From CALKJU01 sp046349355 (GTDB lineage: Bacteria > Pseudomonadota > Alphaproteobacteria > Geminicoccales > Geminicoccaceae), in contig JAXMCM010000025.1 of the NCBI GenBank assembly GCA_046349355.1, positions 1-64,000 of the forward strand: a DNA stretch of 64,000 nucleotides, in the 5' to 3' direction. Position 1 is the first letter of the stretch, and every line of letters starts with the position of its first letter. A program made the position numbers and the translations under genes. Positions 52,304-61,876 of this stretch are shown piece after piece. The notes beneath the pieces are model-generated. The model did not search any database, was not told the origin of the DNA, and worked only from the letters and a program-made list of their open reading frames with translations.

Positions 52304-53929
52304 TCAAGCCGCAGCCTCGCGGATGAACGCGGCGCAGCGGCTGCCCATCATCATCGCCGGGGCGGCGGTGTTGCCGGAGTTGATGTCGGGCATCGACGAC
52401 AGGTCGCAGACGCGCAGGCGCTCGACGCCCCGCACGCGCAGCCGCGAGTCCAGCACCGCCATGCGGTCGCCGGGCGGGCCCATGCGGCAGGTGCCGGCCG
52501 GGTGGTAGTTGGTCTTCACGAAGCGCCGGCAATGCGCCTGCAGGGCGGCATCGCTCTGGTCGGCCGGGTCGGGGATGGCGATGCGGGCGATCCGGTCGGC
52601 CAGCGGCTTCGTCTGGAACGCGCGCAGGAAGAAGCGCTGGCCCTCGACCATGGTGCGCATGTCGTCGGGGTCCTGCAGCAGGTGCGGCGAGACCAGCGGC
52701 ATGGCGTCCGGATCGGCCGAGCGCAGCTTCAGGTAGCCGCGCGACTTCGGCTTCACGACGACGGTGGTGATGGTGCAGCCGTAGCCGTCCTCGACGAGGC
52801 CCAGGGTGTCGCGGTCGAGGTAGACGATCGGCACGCAGAAGGCCTGGATCGACGGCGGCGCGTCGGGATCGATCGGGTTCAGGTAGGCGCCGGCCTCGAC
52901 GCCGGAGGAGAGGATCGGGCCCGAGCCGAACAGCTTGAACTGCAGGCCGTTCCACAGCATCCGCCAGCCCACGCCCTGGCGGTAGTAGCCCCAGGGCCCG
53001 CTGGCCTGGGTGACCATCGGCACCTCGGGATGGTCGATCAGGTTCTGGCCGACGCCCGGCAGGTCGACCGTGCAGGCGATGCCGTGCTCGGCCAGGTGGT
53101 CGGCCGGGCCGATGCCGGACAGCATCAGGATCTTGGGCGTGGCCAAGGGGCCGGCCGCCATGACGATCTCGCCGTCGGCCCGGGCGGTGTGCTCCTGGCC
53201 CTGCGCGTCGCGCCAGGTGACGCCGACGGCCCGGCCGTTCTCGAACTCGATGCGGCGCACCGCGGCCTCGAGCTTCACGGTCAGGCGGCTGTCGGTCTCG
53301 AGGGGGGCGAGGAAGGCGTAGGCGGCACTGCTGCGGCGGCCGTGGCGGTTCATGAACTGGTAGAAGCCGACGCCGTACTGCCGGCCGCTGTTGAAGTCGT
53401 GGTTGTAGGGCAGCCCCATCGCCTGCAGCGTCTGGACGAACCAGCGCGAGTACTCGTTGACGTGGCCGGGGTCGGAGACGAGCAGCGGCCCCGCCGAGCC
53501 GTGGCAGGCGTCGTGCAGGCGGTTGTTGCCCTCCATGCCGGTGAAGTGCGGCAGCACGTCGGCCCAGCCCCAGCCGGGATAGTCGTTGTCGCCGCGCAGC
53601 AGCTCGGCCCAGGCGTCGTAGTCGGCCGGGCGGCCGCGCATGTACACTTGCGCGTTCACCGAGCTGCCGCCGCCCAGCACGTTGCCCTGCGGGATGTCGT
53701 GCACGCGCCCGCCCAGGTGCTCCTGCGGCACCGTCTGGTGGTAGCGCATGAACTTGCTGCCGTTGATCATCTTGAAGATGCCCGGCGGCATGTCGAGCAG
53801 CGGGTGGCGGTGCGAGTGGCCGGCCTCGAGCAGCAGCACCCGGGCGCCGGCGTCGGTCACCAGCCGGGCCGCGGCGACGCAGCCCGAGGCCCCGCCGCCG
53901 ACGACGATGTGATCGTAGGTCTCGGCCAA
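52304..53929 (-). CDS. GMC-family FAD oxidoreductase
   Basis: A 541-residue flavoenzyme of the choline/alcohol dehydrogenase type. FAD loop YDHIVVGGGASGCVAAARL, then HDIPQGNVLGGGSSVNAQVY, GEIVMAAGPLATPKILMLSG, and the C-terminal active-site regions NYHPAGTCRMG (His) and DINSGNTAAPAMMMG (Asn). Substrate unknown. It begins 16 bp after the dehydratase gene. Confidence 0.9.
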   Translation of the reverse strand: MAETYDHIVVGGGASGCVAAARLVTDAGARVLLLEAGHSHRHPLLDMPPGIFKMINGSKFMRYHQTVPQEHLGGRVHDIPQGNVLGGGSSVNAQVYMRGRPADYDAWAELLRGDNDYPGWGWADVLPHFTGMEGNNRLHDACHGSAGPLLVSDPGHVNEYSRWFVQTLQAMGLPYNHDFNSGRQYGVGFYQFMNRHGRRSSAAYAFLAPLETDSRLTVKLEAAVRRIEFENGRAVGVTWRDAQGQEHTARADGEIVMAAGPLATPKILMLSGIGPADHLAEHGIACTVDLPGVGQNLIDHPEVPMVTQASGPWGYYRQGVGWRMLWNGLQFKLFGSGPILSSGVEAGAYLNPIDPDAPPSIQAFCVPIVYLDRDTLGLVEDGYGCTITTVVVKPKSRGYLKLRSADPDAMPLVSPHLLQDPDDMRTMVEGQRFFLRAFQTKPLADRIARIAIPDPADQSDAALQAHCRRFVKTNYHPAGTCRMGPPGDRMAVLDSRLRVRGVERLRVCDLSSMPDINSGNTAAPAMMMGSRCAAFIREAAA

Positions 53930-53945
53930 GGCGGTCCCTTCCCCG

Positions 53946-55034
53946 TCAGGCGCGGATGCGCTCGAGCCCGGCCCAGTCGAAGGCGATGCCGTGGCCCGGC
54001 CGGTCCGGGGCGGTGGCGAGGCCGTCGGCGATGGCGAGCGGCTCGGCGATGTAGGCGTCGAGGCCGAAGCCGTGCGCCTCGAGGAAGCGGCCGTTCGGGC
54101 AGGCGGCGAGCAGGTGGACGGTGACGTCGTGCGCCCCGTGCGAGGTCACCGGCAGGCCGAACGCCTCGGCGAGGCGGGCGATCTTCATGAAGCTGGTGAT
54201 GCCGCCGCAGTTGGTGACGTCGGGCTCGGGCCAGGTGACGCCGCCACCGGCGATCAGGTGGCGGAAGTCCCAGAGCGTCCTCAGGTTCTCGCCGGTTGCG
54301 ATGGGCAGGCCGCCGTCGCGGACCAGCCGGGCATGGCCGGCCATGTCGTCCGGGACGATCGGCTCCTCGAGCCAGGTCAGGTCGTGGGGCTGGAAGCGGC
54401 GGGCGGCGCGGATCGCCTCGTCGACGCTCCAGCGCATGTTGGCATCGGCCATCAGCGGGAAGCCGTCGCCGAGATGGCGGCGCATGGCGGCGACGCGCTC
54501 GACGTCGCGGGCGAGGTCGGGGCTGCCGACCTTCATCTTGATGGCGCGGAAGCCGCGCTCGAGGTTGCGGTCGGTCTGGCGCAGCAGGTCGTCGAGCGGC
54601 AGGTCGAGGTCGATGCCGCCGGCGTAGCAGCTGACCTTGGGGTCGTGCCCGCCGAGCAGGCTCCACAAGGGCAGGCCGGCCTTGATGGCCTTGAGGTCCC
54701 AGAGCGCCATGTCGACGGCCGAGATGGCCAGCACGGTGGGGCCGCCGCGGCCGCCATAGTGCAGGTCCCACCACATCTTCTGCCAGAGGCGCTCGATCCG
54801 CTGGGCATCGTGCCCCACGAGGATCTCCGGCATCTCGCGGGTCAGGATGGCGTCGATGGCGGCGCCGTTGCGGCCGACGGTGAAGGTGTAGCCAGAGCCG
54901 ACCACACCGTCGGCGTCGCGGATGCGGACGGTGTTGAGCTCGAAGGCGCGCATCTCGCCGTGCATGCTGTCGGTCAGCAGCACCGGCAGCGGGACCCGGT
55001 AGAACCCGGCCTCGATCGCCTCGATGCGGGCCAT
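53946..55034 (-). CDS. Mandelate racemase/muconate lactonizing (enolase) superfamily protein
   Basis: A 362-residue enolase-superfamily member, probably a sugar-acid dehydratase or racemase. FRAIKMKVGSPDL contains the KxK base, followed by metal ligands in LMADANMRW, LEEPIVPDD and GENLRT, and the His of VTSHGAHDVTVH, i.e. the mandelate-racemase subgroup. ATG at 55034 is chosen because GGGAGGAG lies about 8 bases upstream. With GMC oxidoreductase and ribokinase it forms a small sugar-acid operon. Confidence 0.88.
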   Translation of the reverse strand: MARIEAIEAGFYRVPLPVLLTDSMHGEMRAFELNTVRIRDADGVVGSGYTFTVGRNGAAIDAILTREMPEILVGHDAQRIERLWQKMWWDLHYGGRGGPTVLAISAVDMALWDLKAIKAGLPLWSLLGGHDPKVSCYAGGIDLDLPLDDLLRQTDRNLERGFRAIKMKVGSPDLARDVERVAAMRRHLGDGFPLMADANMRWSVDEAIRAARRFQPHDLTWLEEPIVPDDMAGHARLVRDGGLPIATGENLRTLWDFRHLIAGGGVTWPEPDVTNCGGITSFMKIARLAEAFGLPVTSHGAHDVTVHLLAACPNGRFLEAHGFGLDAYIAEPLAIADGLATAPDRPGHGIAFDWAGLERIRA

Positions 55035-55087
55035 GCCCGGCTCCTCCCCGTCCGACGCCGGCGTCACCAGCGGCGCCACCAACGACA

Positions 55088-55112
55088 AGGGGCCGGGAAT
55101 TACCCGGCCCCT
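55088..55112 (-). terminator. Terminator of the rplM-rpsI operon
   Basis: Perfect 10-bp stem AGGGGCCGGG / CCCGGCCCCT with a 5-nt AATTA loop, about 30 bp after the rpsI stop, followed on the minus strand by TGTCGTTGG. It insulates the ribosomal genes from the sugar-acid operon downstream. Confidence 0.8.
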
Positions 55113-55140
55113 CGCAGGAAGGAAAGAGACGAGAGCGGGC

Positions 55141-55629
55141 TCAGCGCTTGCTGAACTGGAAGCTCCGGCGGGCCTTGGCGCGGCCGTACTTCTTGCGCTC
55201 GACCTCGCGGTCGTCGCGGGTCAGGAAGCCGGCATGCTTGAGGTAGGGGCGGAGCGCCGGGTCGTAGTTGCACAGGGCCCGGCTGATGCCGTGGCGCACC
55301 GCCCCGGCCTGGCCCGACAGCCCGCCGCCGTTGACGGTCACGAGCACGTCGTACTTGCCGATCTGGTCGAGCACGTCGAACGGCTGGTTGATGACCATCT
55401 GCAGCGTCGGCCGGGCGAAGTAGACCGGCAGGTCGCGGCCGTTGATGGTGAAGCGGCCAGCACCGGGCTTCACCCAGACGCGGGCGACGGCGTCCTTGCG
55501 GCGGCCGGTGGCGTAGGCGCGGCCCTGCTTGTCGATCTTCGGCTGCGGGGCGACCGGCTCCGGCTCGGCCACCGGCCGGGCCGGGCGGAAGCGGGACAGG
55601 TCGGCGAAGGAGCGGGTCGACTCAGCCAT
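55141..55629 (-). CDS. rpsI: 30S ribosomal protein S9
   Basis: A 162-residue S9. AYATGRRKDAVARVWVKPG, FTINGRDLPVYF and the tail YGRAKARRSFQFSKR (basic end reaching the P-site tRNA) are diagnostic. An N-terminal extension of about 35 residues (RPARPVAEPEPVAPQP) is Pro/Ala-rich, a common alphaproteobacterial feature. Overlaps rplM by 8 bp. Confidence 0.97.
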   Translation of the reverse strand: MAESTRSFADLSRFRPARPVAEPEPVAPQPKIDKQGRAYATGRRKDAVARVWVKPGAGRFTINGRDLPVYFARPTLQMVINQPFDVLDQIGKYDVLVTVNGGGLSGQAGAVRHGISRALCNYDPALRPYLKHAGFLTRDDREVERKKYGRAKARRSFQFSKR

Positions 55630-56101
55630 GGGCGGCGTCCGTGGAATTCTTGCGGTTCAGGGCGGCGACGTCGAGCGGCACCGGCTGGGCGCCGGCATGC
55701 GGGTGCTCGCCACCCTTGTAGACATGCAGCTTGCGCAGCACGTCGCGGCCCAGCGGCCCGCGTGGGACCATGCGCTCGACCGCCTTCTCGATCACCCGCT
55801 CGGGGAAGCGCCCGTCGAGGATGGTCGACGCCTTGCGCTCCTTGATGCCGCCCGGGTAGCCGGTGTGGTGGTAGTAGACCTTCTGCTGCCGCTTCTTGCC
55901 GGTCAGCACCACCTTCTCGGCGTTGATGACGACGATGTGGTCGCCGCAGTCCATGTGCGGGGTCCACATCGCCTTGTGCTTGCCGCGCAGCCGGTCGGCC
56001 AGCAGGACGGCGAGGCGGCCGAGGACCAGTCCGTCGGCGTCGATCAGGCTCCAGGCCCGCTCGATGTCGCCGGGCTTGGCGGTGTAGGTGCCCATGCTCA
56101 C
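55622..56101 (-). CDS. rplM: 50S ribosomal protein L13
   Basis: L13 with GDIERAWSLIDADGLVLGRLAV, GDHIVVINAEKVVLTGKK, YYHHTGYPGGIKER and MVPRGPLGRDVLRKLHVYKG. Either GTG at 56101 or ATG at 56095 could start it (159 or 157 residues). Located first in the operon with rpsI, the universal order. Confidence 0.97.
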   Translation of the reverse strand: MSMGTYTAKPGDIERAWSLIDADGLVLGRLAVLLADRLRGKHKAMWTPHMDCGDHIVVINAEKVVLTGKKRQQKVYYHHTGYPGGIKERKASTILDGRFPERVIEKAVERMVPRGPLGRDVLRKLHVYKGGEHPHAGAQPVPLDVAALNRKNSTDAAHG

Positions 56102-56275
56102 GATCTACCCATCACGACCGGCCCGGATCTGGCGACGCCGTTGCGTCGTTCCCTCGTCAGGCCAACACGAAAGGAAACGGGCGGCCGTGCGGCCGCGCGT
56201 CGGGAAGCGCTGTCTAGGGGCCGACCGCCCGGCTGTCAATGCCTGCCTTGCCGCGGCGCCGGCGCCGCACCGGCC

Positions 56276-57073
56276 CTACTCGCACACCGGCCGCTCGAAG
56301 GTCTCGAGCTTGTCGAGATCGGCCCTCAGCGTGAACTCGCCATACTTCAGCACGACGTCGCGCAGCACGCCGTCGTCGCCGAGCAGGAAGTCGAGCTCGA
56401 ACTCGGGCGTGGCGTCGCTGGTATCGTCGATCTCGTAGTAGGCCAGCGTCACCGGCCAGCGCGTGCGGCTGGTCCCGCTGCCGTCGTCGGCGACCTCGCG
56501 GGCCTTGCCGATCACCGCGGTGATCCGGGCCAGGGCGTCGGGACCGGAGCCGTCGAAGACCTCGTGCGTGACCACGCTCTGCCCGGACCGCGCGGCGGTG
56601 ATCAGCCGGCGGATGTGCTCGCTCGGGAAGAGCGTCCCCGCCGGCAGCTCCAGCTCGGACGGCTCGGGCTCGACATATTGCGCGGTTCCGCTGCCGCCCA
56701 GCGACTCCAGCGCCGCCTGGCCGCGATAGGCCTCCGGCCGGCCGCCCTCGAACGTGCGGACGTTGAAGCGCAGCCTGGTGTTGTCCGGCGACTCCCAGCT
56801 CGACAGGCGCACGTCGTACGAGAAGCCGGGTCCTTCGGCGGCCTCGGCGACGAAGCCCATCTGCTGGGTGCTGAGCCAGCCCTCGCAGCTCGCCCGCCAC
56901 TCCATGACCAGCGCACCGCGTACCGCCAGCAGGCTGCTGTCGCTGCCGATGCCGTCGGCAAGGCTCAGCCGGTAGGCCGCCCGGTGCGACAGCAGCTCCA
57001 CCGGTGCCGCCGCCGCAGGCGTGGCGCCGGCCAGGAGGAGCGCAAGTAGGGCCGCGCGGCCACATGACGTCAT
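56276..57073 (-). CDS. eipB: Cell envelope integrity protein EipB (DUF1849)
   Basis: A 265-residue periplasmic protein with a signal peptide ending near AAAAP. It has the DUF1849 features HRAAYRLSLADG, ASCEGWLSTQQMGF and a last-residue cysteine region ERPVCE; the two cysteines match the conserved disulfide of EipB, a beta-spiral protein needed for envelope integrity in Brucella and found only in alphaproteobacteria. AGGAG 9 bases before the ATG. The start codon lies in the palindrome TGACGTCA. Confidence 0.9.
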   Translation of the reverse strand: MTSCGRAALLALLLAGATPAAAAPVELLSHRAAYRLSLADGIGSDSSLLAVRGALVMEWRASCEGWLSTQQMGFVAEAAEGPGFSYDVRLSSWESPDNTRLRFNVRTFEGGRPEAYRGQAALESLGGSGTAQYVEPEPSELELPAGTLFPSEHIRRLITAARSGQSVVTHEVFDGSGPDALARITAVIGKAREVADDGSGTSRTRWPVTLAYYEIDDTSDATPEFELDFLLGDDGVLRDVVLKYGEFTLRADLDKLETFERPVCE

Positions 57074-57126
57074 CGGGCGTTTCTCCTGCGGCGAGGCTCC
57101 GCCGCCGGCCATCGTCTGCTGCGGCA

Positions 57127-57154
57127 TATATAGGGTTCGCCCGCCTGCTGTCGC
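57127..57154 (-). promoter_or_regulatory. Putative eipB promoter
   Basis: Minus strand GCGACA (57154-57149), 16-bp spacer, TATATA (57132-57127), about 55 bases before the eipB start. The -10 is convincing in this GC-rich context; the -35 is partial. Confidence 0.45.
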
Positions 57155-57192
57155 GGTGCGGCAGCACTCCGTACTCGGTGGAGCGGCGCCGT

Positions 57193-58284
57193 TTACGATC
57201 CCCCGCCGGAGGGGGCCAGCGGCATCTGCAGATCGTCGCGGCCCCAGCCCAGGCGCGTGCCGACCGTGCCGGTCAGGCGGAACACCCAAGGCTCGAGGCG
57301 CGCCTGCAGGGTCCGGGCGCGCTCGGCCGCGTCGGGGGCGCCCGGGTCGATCTCGGGCGCGTCGCCGAGCTTCGGTCCGGTGGCGACGCTGAAGCGTGCC
57401 CAGGTCTCCGGCAGCGGGCCGTTCAGCGGCCGATCGGTGGTGACGGTGACGACGAGCCCGTCCCAGGTCTCGAAGCGGACCGCGCGCGTCTCGGGACCGA
57501 GCGGTCGGTCCGCCGCCGGCATCACGTCCTGCACCTGCAGCATGTCGAGCGTCGCGGCGAGTCGCCCGAGCCGCTCGTTGTCCGCCTGCATGCCCGGCGA
57601 CACGCCCTCGAGCGCGAAGGTCTCGTCGAGCGGCGCGTGCTTCAGCACCACCACGGGGTCCGGTCCCGCGACGTCCAGGGTGACCCTCGCCACCTCGCCT
57701 TCGCCGACGTCGAGGATCGGCACCTGGGCGAACTTGAGGGGGCCATCCGGCACGGTCAGCTCGCCGGCGGCGAGCCACGCCTGGTCCTCGCCGGCACGGC
57801 GCACGTAGATGCCGCTGCCGGCCGAGCCGAACAGCTTGGGACGCTCGCGTCCGAGGACCACGCTCGCCAGCACCGCACCGCTCGCGTCCTCGAGCGTGAT
57901 CTCGCGCGCACCGTCGGCGGGCGCCGTCGCCGGATCGCCGAGATCGAGCCGGTCGAGCCGGTCGGCCTGCGCCGTCTTGGTCTCGACGAGGCGGAGGTTG
58001 GCGAGACCGAGGGCGAGGTCGCGGATCCTCGCGGTATCGGCGGGATAGCCCCGCAGCTCCTCGACCCGCCACACGTCGCCGTCGCGACGGACGGTGGCCA
58101 CGGTCTCGCCGCGGCGGAACCGGATCGTGGCGATGTCGTCGAGGCGGTCGAGCAGGCCCGCCACCAGCGGCTCGTCGACGGTACGGCCGGCGGCGGGAAC
58201 CTGGCGGGTCGCGATCGCCCAGCCGGCAAGGCCGACGGCGACCACGGTGGCGGCGAGCAGCAGCGCAAAGCGGAACGGCGACAT
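57193..58284 (-). CDS. DUF4340 domain protein
   Basis: A 363-residue protein with one N-terminal membrane span (FALLLAATVVAVGLAGWAI) and a long extracytoplasmic part made of repeated strand-helix units (ATIRFRRGETVATVRRDGDV, WRVEELRGYPAD). DUF4340 proteins accompany GldG-type ABC systems; function unknown. It begins 11 bp after the GldG-like gene. Confidence 0.82.
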   Translation of the reverse strand: MSPFRFALLLAATVVAVGLAGWAIATRQVPAAGRTVDEPLVAGLLDRLDDIATIRFRRGETVATVRRDGDVWRVEELRGYPADTARIRDLALGLANLRLVETKTAQADRLDRLDLGDPATAPADGAREITLEDASGAVLASVVLGRERPKLFGSAGSGIYVRRAGEDQAWLAAGELTVPDGPLKFAQVPILDVGEGEVARVTLDVAGPDPVVVLKHAPLDETFALEGVSPGMQADNERLGRLAATLDMLQVQDVMPAADRPLGPETRAVRFETWDGLVVTVTTDRPLNGPLPETWARFSVATGPKLGDAPEIDPGAPDAAERARTLQARLEPWVFRLTGTVGTRLGWGRDDLQMPLAPSGGGS

Positions 58285-58295
58285 GCCGATGCTCC

Positions 58296-60158
58296 TCAGG
58301 CGGCGGCGGCGTCGTGGCGCCGGCGGAAGCGCGCCCGCCGCACCAGGGCCAGCACCACCGCGACGATGGCCACCAGCACCGGGACCGCGACGATGTTGAG
58401 GATCTCCAGGCGCGAGCGCAGCGTCTCGATGTCCTGGCGCAGGGCGTGCTGCACGTCGCGGAGCTCGCGACGGGTCTGCAGCAGCTGCTCGCGCGATTCC
58501 TCGAGATCATGCTCCTGCGCCTCGGACAGCAGCGAGGCGTCGCCGTTCTCGCCGACCTCCGCGCTCGCCAGCTTCTGCTGCAGCGTCCGCAGCCGCTCGG
58601 TGAGCTCCTGCTCCTTGGCGCGGTACTGCGACTCCGCCGTCCGCCGCAGCTCGTTGACGCGCTGGAACGGGCGCAGGCCGACGTCGCGGCCGCGCAGCCC
58701 GCTGAGCGCGCTGCTGCCGGCCAGGTAGTCCATGCCGGCGGCGACGAAGTCGCCATTGTCGGCGACCGGGATGCCGACCTGCTGGCCGAGGTCCTGGTCG
58801 GTGACGATCCAGGTACGGTCGTCGAGGATGTCGCTGTCGGCGACGACGATGACGTCGATCGGCCCCTTGGACTCGAGCAGGCGCTCCTCGGCCTTGAGGG
58901 TGACGCCCTCGGGCAGGTCGCCCTGGTAGGCCGAGCGCGCCGGGCCGGCCACCTTGGCCGCCATCACCATCGGCACGCCGCCGCGCTGGTAGTCGCGCAG
59001 GATCGCTTGCGGGTCGGGGAACAGCCGCACCCTGTCCGCCGGGATCGCCATGGCGTCGGCGCTGGAGGTCAGCAGCGGGGTCAGCTGAGTCGTCGCCCCG
59101 TCGACGCTGCGCAGCCAGCCGGCGCTGGCGAGGTTCACCACGGTCAGGTCGGCGGTCACCGGATCGGTGCGGCTCAGGCTCTCGGCCGGCAGCGCCAGCC
59201 AGGCGAGGTAGTCCAGCACCTGCTGGCGGCCGTTGCTCGGCACCTGGACCCGGCGGGCGGCGGCCGGATCGCCGACGACCTGGTCCTTGACGAGCTCCAC
59301 GCCCCACGCGTGCAGCAGGGGCTCGAGGTCCGACGACGTCTTGCCGCCGGGCTGGCGCTGCCGGGCGAGACCCGCCTCGGAGTGCGGGTCGACGAACACC
59401 ATCGCCTTGCCGCCGCGCATGACGAACTGGTCGATCGCGACCAGCGCCTCCGGGCGCATCTCGACCGGATGCACGACCAGCAGCAGCTCGGTCCTGGGGT
59501 CGATCGCCGGGACATCGCCGCCAAGCACCTGGATGTCGAAGAACTGCGCCAGCTGCGTGTAGACCTGCCAGGGCCGGTACTCGCGCAGCGGATCGCCGGC
59601 CAGCGGCAGGTCGGAGATCATGGCGACCAGCGGCTTGTCCGGGTTGGCGAGGTTGAACACCAGCCGGGTCAGGTCGTACTCGAGAAAGCGCTCGCGGTCC
59701 GGGGAGAGCACCGGAATGACGTCGATGTCGTCGGTGCTGTTGGTCCCGGCGATGCCGAAATAGGCCGGCTGGCCGGAGTCGAGACCGACCGACTGCAGGC
59801 CGAAGCCGACCGCCCGGTCCTCGTCCGGCGAGAACGGCTCCGGGTCGATCAGCTCGACGCTGACCTTGCCGTCGCTGGCCTCGGCATAGGCCTGCAGCGC
59901 GTCCTCGACGCGGCCGGCATAGGTCCCGAGATAGGGATTGGCCTCGCGCAGCGAGCGCGAGGTGTAGAGTCGGAGCGTCACCGGCTCCTTCATCCCGGCC
60001 AGCAGCTCGCGCGTGCCCGCGGACAGGGAGAACTGGCGGTTCTCGGTCAGGTCCAGCCGGTAGCCGCGCAGGCTGAGGCTGCTCCAGGTGTTGAGCGCGG
60101 CGAACAGCACGATCGCCAGGCCGATGCCGATCAGGGTGAGCTTGCGACGGTCGGTCAT
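58296..60158 (-). CDS. GldG-like ABC transport auxiliary protein
   Basis: A 620-residue protein: N-terminal span (TLIGIGLAIVLFAALNTWSS), large periplasmic region of the ABC_transp_aux/GldG family (LSAGTRELLAGMKEPVTLRL, SVELIDPEPFSPDED, VFVDPHSE), a coiled coil near 535-585 (SQYRAKEQELTERLRTLQQK) and a C-terminal span followed by basic residues. Named after a gliding-motility subunit of Bacteroidetes, but in non-gliding bacteria the role is unknown. Confidence 0.85.
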   Translation of the reverse strand: MTDRRKLTLIGIGLAIVLFAALNTWSSLSLRGYRLDLTENRQFSLSAGTRELLAGMKEPVTLRLYTSRSLREANPYLGTYAGRVEDALQAYAEASDGKVSVELIDPEPFSPDEDRAVGFGLQSVGLDSGQPAYFGIAGTNSTDDIDVIPVLSPDRERFLEYDLTRLVFNLANPDKPLVAMISDLPLAGDPLREYRPWQVYTQLAQFFDIQVLGGDVPAIDPRTELLLVVHPVEMRPEALVAIDQFVMRGGKAMVFVDPHSEAGLARQRQPGGKTSSDLEPLLHAWGVELVKDQVVGDPAAARRVQVPSNGRQQVLDYLAWLALPAESLSRTDPVTADLTVVNLASAGWLRSVDGATTQLTPLLTSSADAMAIPADRVRLFPDPQAILRDYQRGGVPMVMAAKVAGPARSAYQGDLPEGVTLKAEERLLESKGPIDVIVVADSDILDDRTWIVTDQDLGQQVGIPVADNGDFVAAGMDYLAGSSALSGLRGRDVGLRPFQRVNELRRTAESQYRAKEQELTERLRTLQQKLASAEVGENGDASLLSEAQEHDLEESREQLLQTRRELRDVQHALRQDIETLRSRLEILNIVAVPVLVAIVAVVLALVRRARFRRRHDAAAA

Positions 60159-60171
60159 GCGCGGCCCTCCC

Positions 60172-60906
60172 TCACGCCGCCTTCTTCAGGTCGACGACGA
60201 GCGCGTTGACGATCAGGCAGACGACGATCAGCGAGGCGAAGAAGACGACGCTGGTGAGGTCCAGCACGCCCTTCGTCATCCGGCCGAACTGGGTGATGAA
60301 GCTGAACGAGGCGACGACATCGGTGACGGTCGGCGGCGCCCAGCTGCGGAAGCCGGCCAGCACCAGGTCCATGCCGCTCATCACGAACACGAAGCAGGCG
60401 ACGGCCCCCAGCACGAAGGCGATCACCTGGCTGGTGGTCAGCGCCGACATGCAGCTGCCGATGGCGATGAACGCCCCGGCCATCAGCCAGCTGCCGAGAT
60501 AGGCCAGCAGGATCACGCCGTTGTCCGGGGTGCCCAGGTAGTTGACCGTGAGCCAGATCGGGAAGGTCAGCGCCAGGGCGATGCCGGCGAAGACCCAGGC
60601 GGCGAGGAACTTGCCGAGCACCGCCTGGAAGCTGGTCACCGGCAGCGTCATCAGCAGCTCGATCGTGCCCGAGCGCCGCTCCTCGGCCCACAGCCGCATC
60701 GCCACCGCCGGCACCAGGAACAGGTAGAGCCACGGGTGGAAGACGAAGAAGCTGTCGAGGTCGGCCTGGCCGCGCTCGAAGAAGTTGCCGAGGAAGAAGG
60801 TGAACGCCCCGGCCAGCGCCAGGAAGATGACGATGAACACGTAGGCCAGCGGCGTGGCGAAGTAGGCCTGCAGCTCGCGGCGGAAGATGATCAGGACCTG
60901 GGACAT
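60172..60906 (-). CDS. ABC-2 type permease (GldF-like)
   Basis: A 244-residue permease with six hydrophobic segments; FRRELQAYFATPLAYVFIVI at the N-terminus and FFVFHPWLYLFLVPAVAMRLWAEERRSGT are standard for GldF/NosY-like ABC-2 subunits. Lies 4 bp after the ATPase stop. Confidence 0.88.
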   Translation of the reverse strand: MSQVLIIFRRELQAYFATPLAYVFIVIFLALAGAFTFFLGNFFERGQADLDSFFVFHPWLYLFLVPAVAMRLWAEERRSGTIELLMTLPVTSFQAVLGKFLAAWVFAGIALALTFPIWLTVNYLGTPDNGVILLAYLGSWLMAGAFIAIGSCMSALTTSQVIAFVLGAVACFVFVMSGMDLVLAGFRSWAPPTVTDVVASFSFITQFGRMTKGVLDLTSVVFFASLIVVCLIVNALVVDLKKAA

Positions 60907-60910
60907 GGCT

Positions 60911-61876
60911 CTACCTGGCTGCGCCCGCGTCCGGCGCCGTCGTCAGCGCCCGGAACACGTCGTCGAGATGGCCGCGCTCGACGGTCAGCTCCTCGATGCC
61001 GATGCCGGCCTCGTCGATCCGCCGGCGCAGCATGGCGACGTCGAGGTCGCGCGCTTCCTGGGCGAGGACGCGCAGCGCGACGAGATCCCGCTCCGCCGGC
61101 TGCCGCTCGATCCCGTGCACCGTGTTCAGCCCGCCCAGCACCGCCACCAGCGCGTCGGCGCGGTCCGCCGCCACGGTGATGCGTGCCGCACCGTGGAAGC
61201 GCGACTGCCGGCGCAGCGCGTCGGGCGTGCCGTCGGCGACGATCCGGCCGCGGGCGATCACCGTCGCCCGGGTGCAGACCGCGTCGACCTCCTCGAGGAT
61301 GTGGGTCGAGATGATGATCGCCTTGTCCGGCGCCATGGCGGAGATCAGCCGGCGCACCTCGTGCTTCTGGTTGGGGTCGAGGCCGTCGGTCGGCTCGTCC
61401 AGCACGAGGATCGGCGGGTCGTGCAGGATCGCCTGGGCGAGGCCGACGCGCCGCTTGAAGCCCTTGGACAGGGTCTCGATCGGCCGGCCCAGCACCTCGT
61501 CGAGCTGGGTGCGCGCGATCGCCGTGGCGATGCGCGCGGCTCGGTCCGCGCCCCGCAGGCCGCGCATGTCGGCGACGAAGCGCAGGAAGCCCTGCACCGT
61601 CATGTCGCCGTAGAGCGGCGCCCCTTCCGGCAGGTAGCCGATGTTGCGCTTCACCGCGATCGGCTCGGTGACGACGTCGTGTCCCATCACCACGGCAGAG
61701 CCGCCGCTCGGCTGCATGTAGCCGGTCAGCATGCGCATCGTCGTCGACTTGCCGGCCCCGTTCGGACCGAGGAAGCCCAGCACCTCGCCGCGATGCAGGC
61801 TGAGATCGATGCCGTCGACCGCGCAAACCGGGCCGAAGCGTTTGGTGAGCCGCTCGAGGCGCACCATTTCCGTCAT
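60911..61876 (-). CDS. ABC transporter ATPase (GldA-like)
   Basis: A 321-residue ATPase: Walker A GPNGAGKSTTMRMLTGY, Q-loop GYLPEGAPLYGDM, signature LSKGFKRRVGLAQA (K replacing the second G, common in GldA), Walker B ILVLDEPTDGLDPNQ, switch His in ISTHILEEV, plus a C-terminal DUF4162-like tail. ATG with GGAG 8 bases upstream. First gene of a four-gene export-type ABC system. Confidence 0.9.
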   Translation of the reverse strand: MTEMVRLERLTKRFGPVCAVDGIDLSLHRGEVLGFLGPNGAGKSTTMRMLTGYMQPSGGSAVVMGHDVVTEPIAVKRNIGYLPEGAPLYGDMTVQGFLRFVADMRGLRGADRAARIATAIARTQLDEVLGRPIETLSKGFKRRVGLAQAILHDPPILVLDEPTDGLDPNQKHEVRRLISAMAPDKAIIISTHILEEVDAVCTRATVIARGRIVADGTPDALRRQSRFHGAARITVAADRADALVAVLGGLNTVHGIERQPAERDLVALRVLAQEARDLDVAMLRRRIDEAGIGIEELTVERGHLDDVFRALTTAPDAGAAR

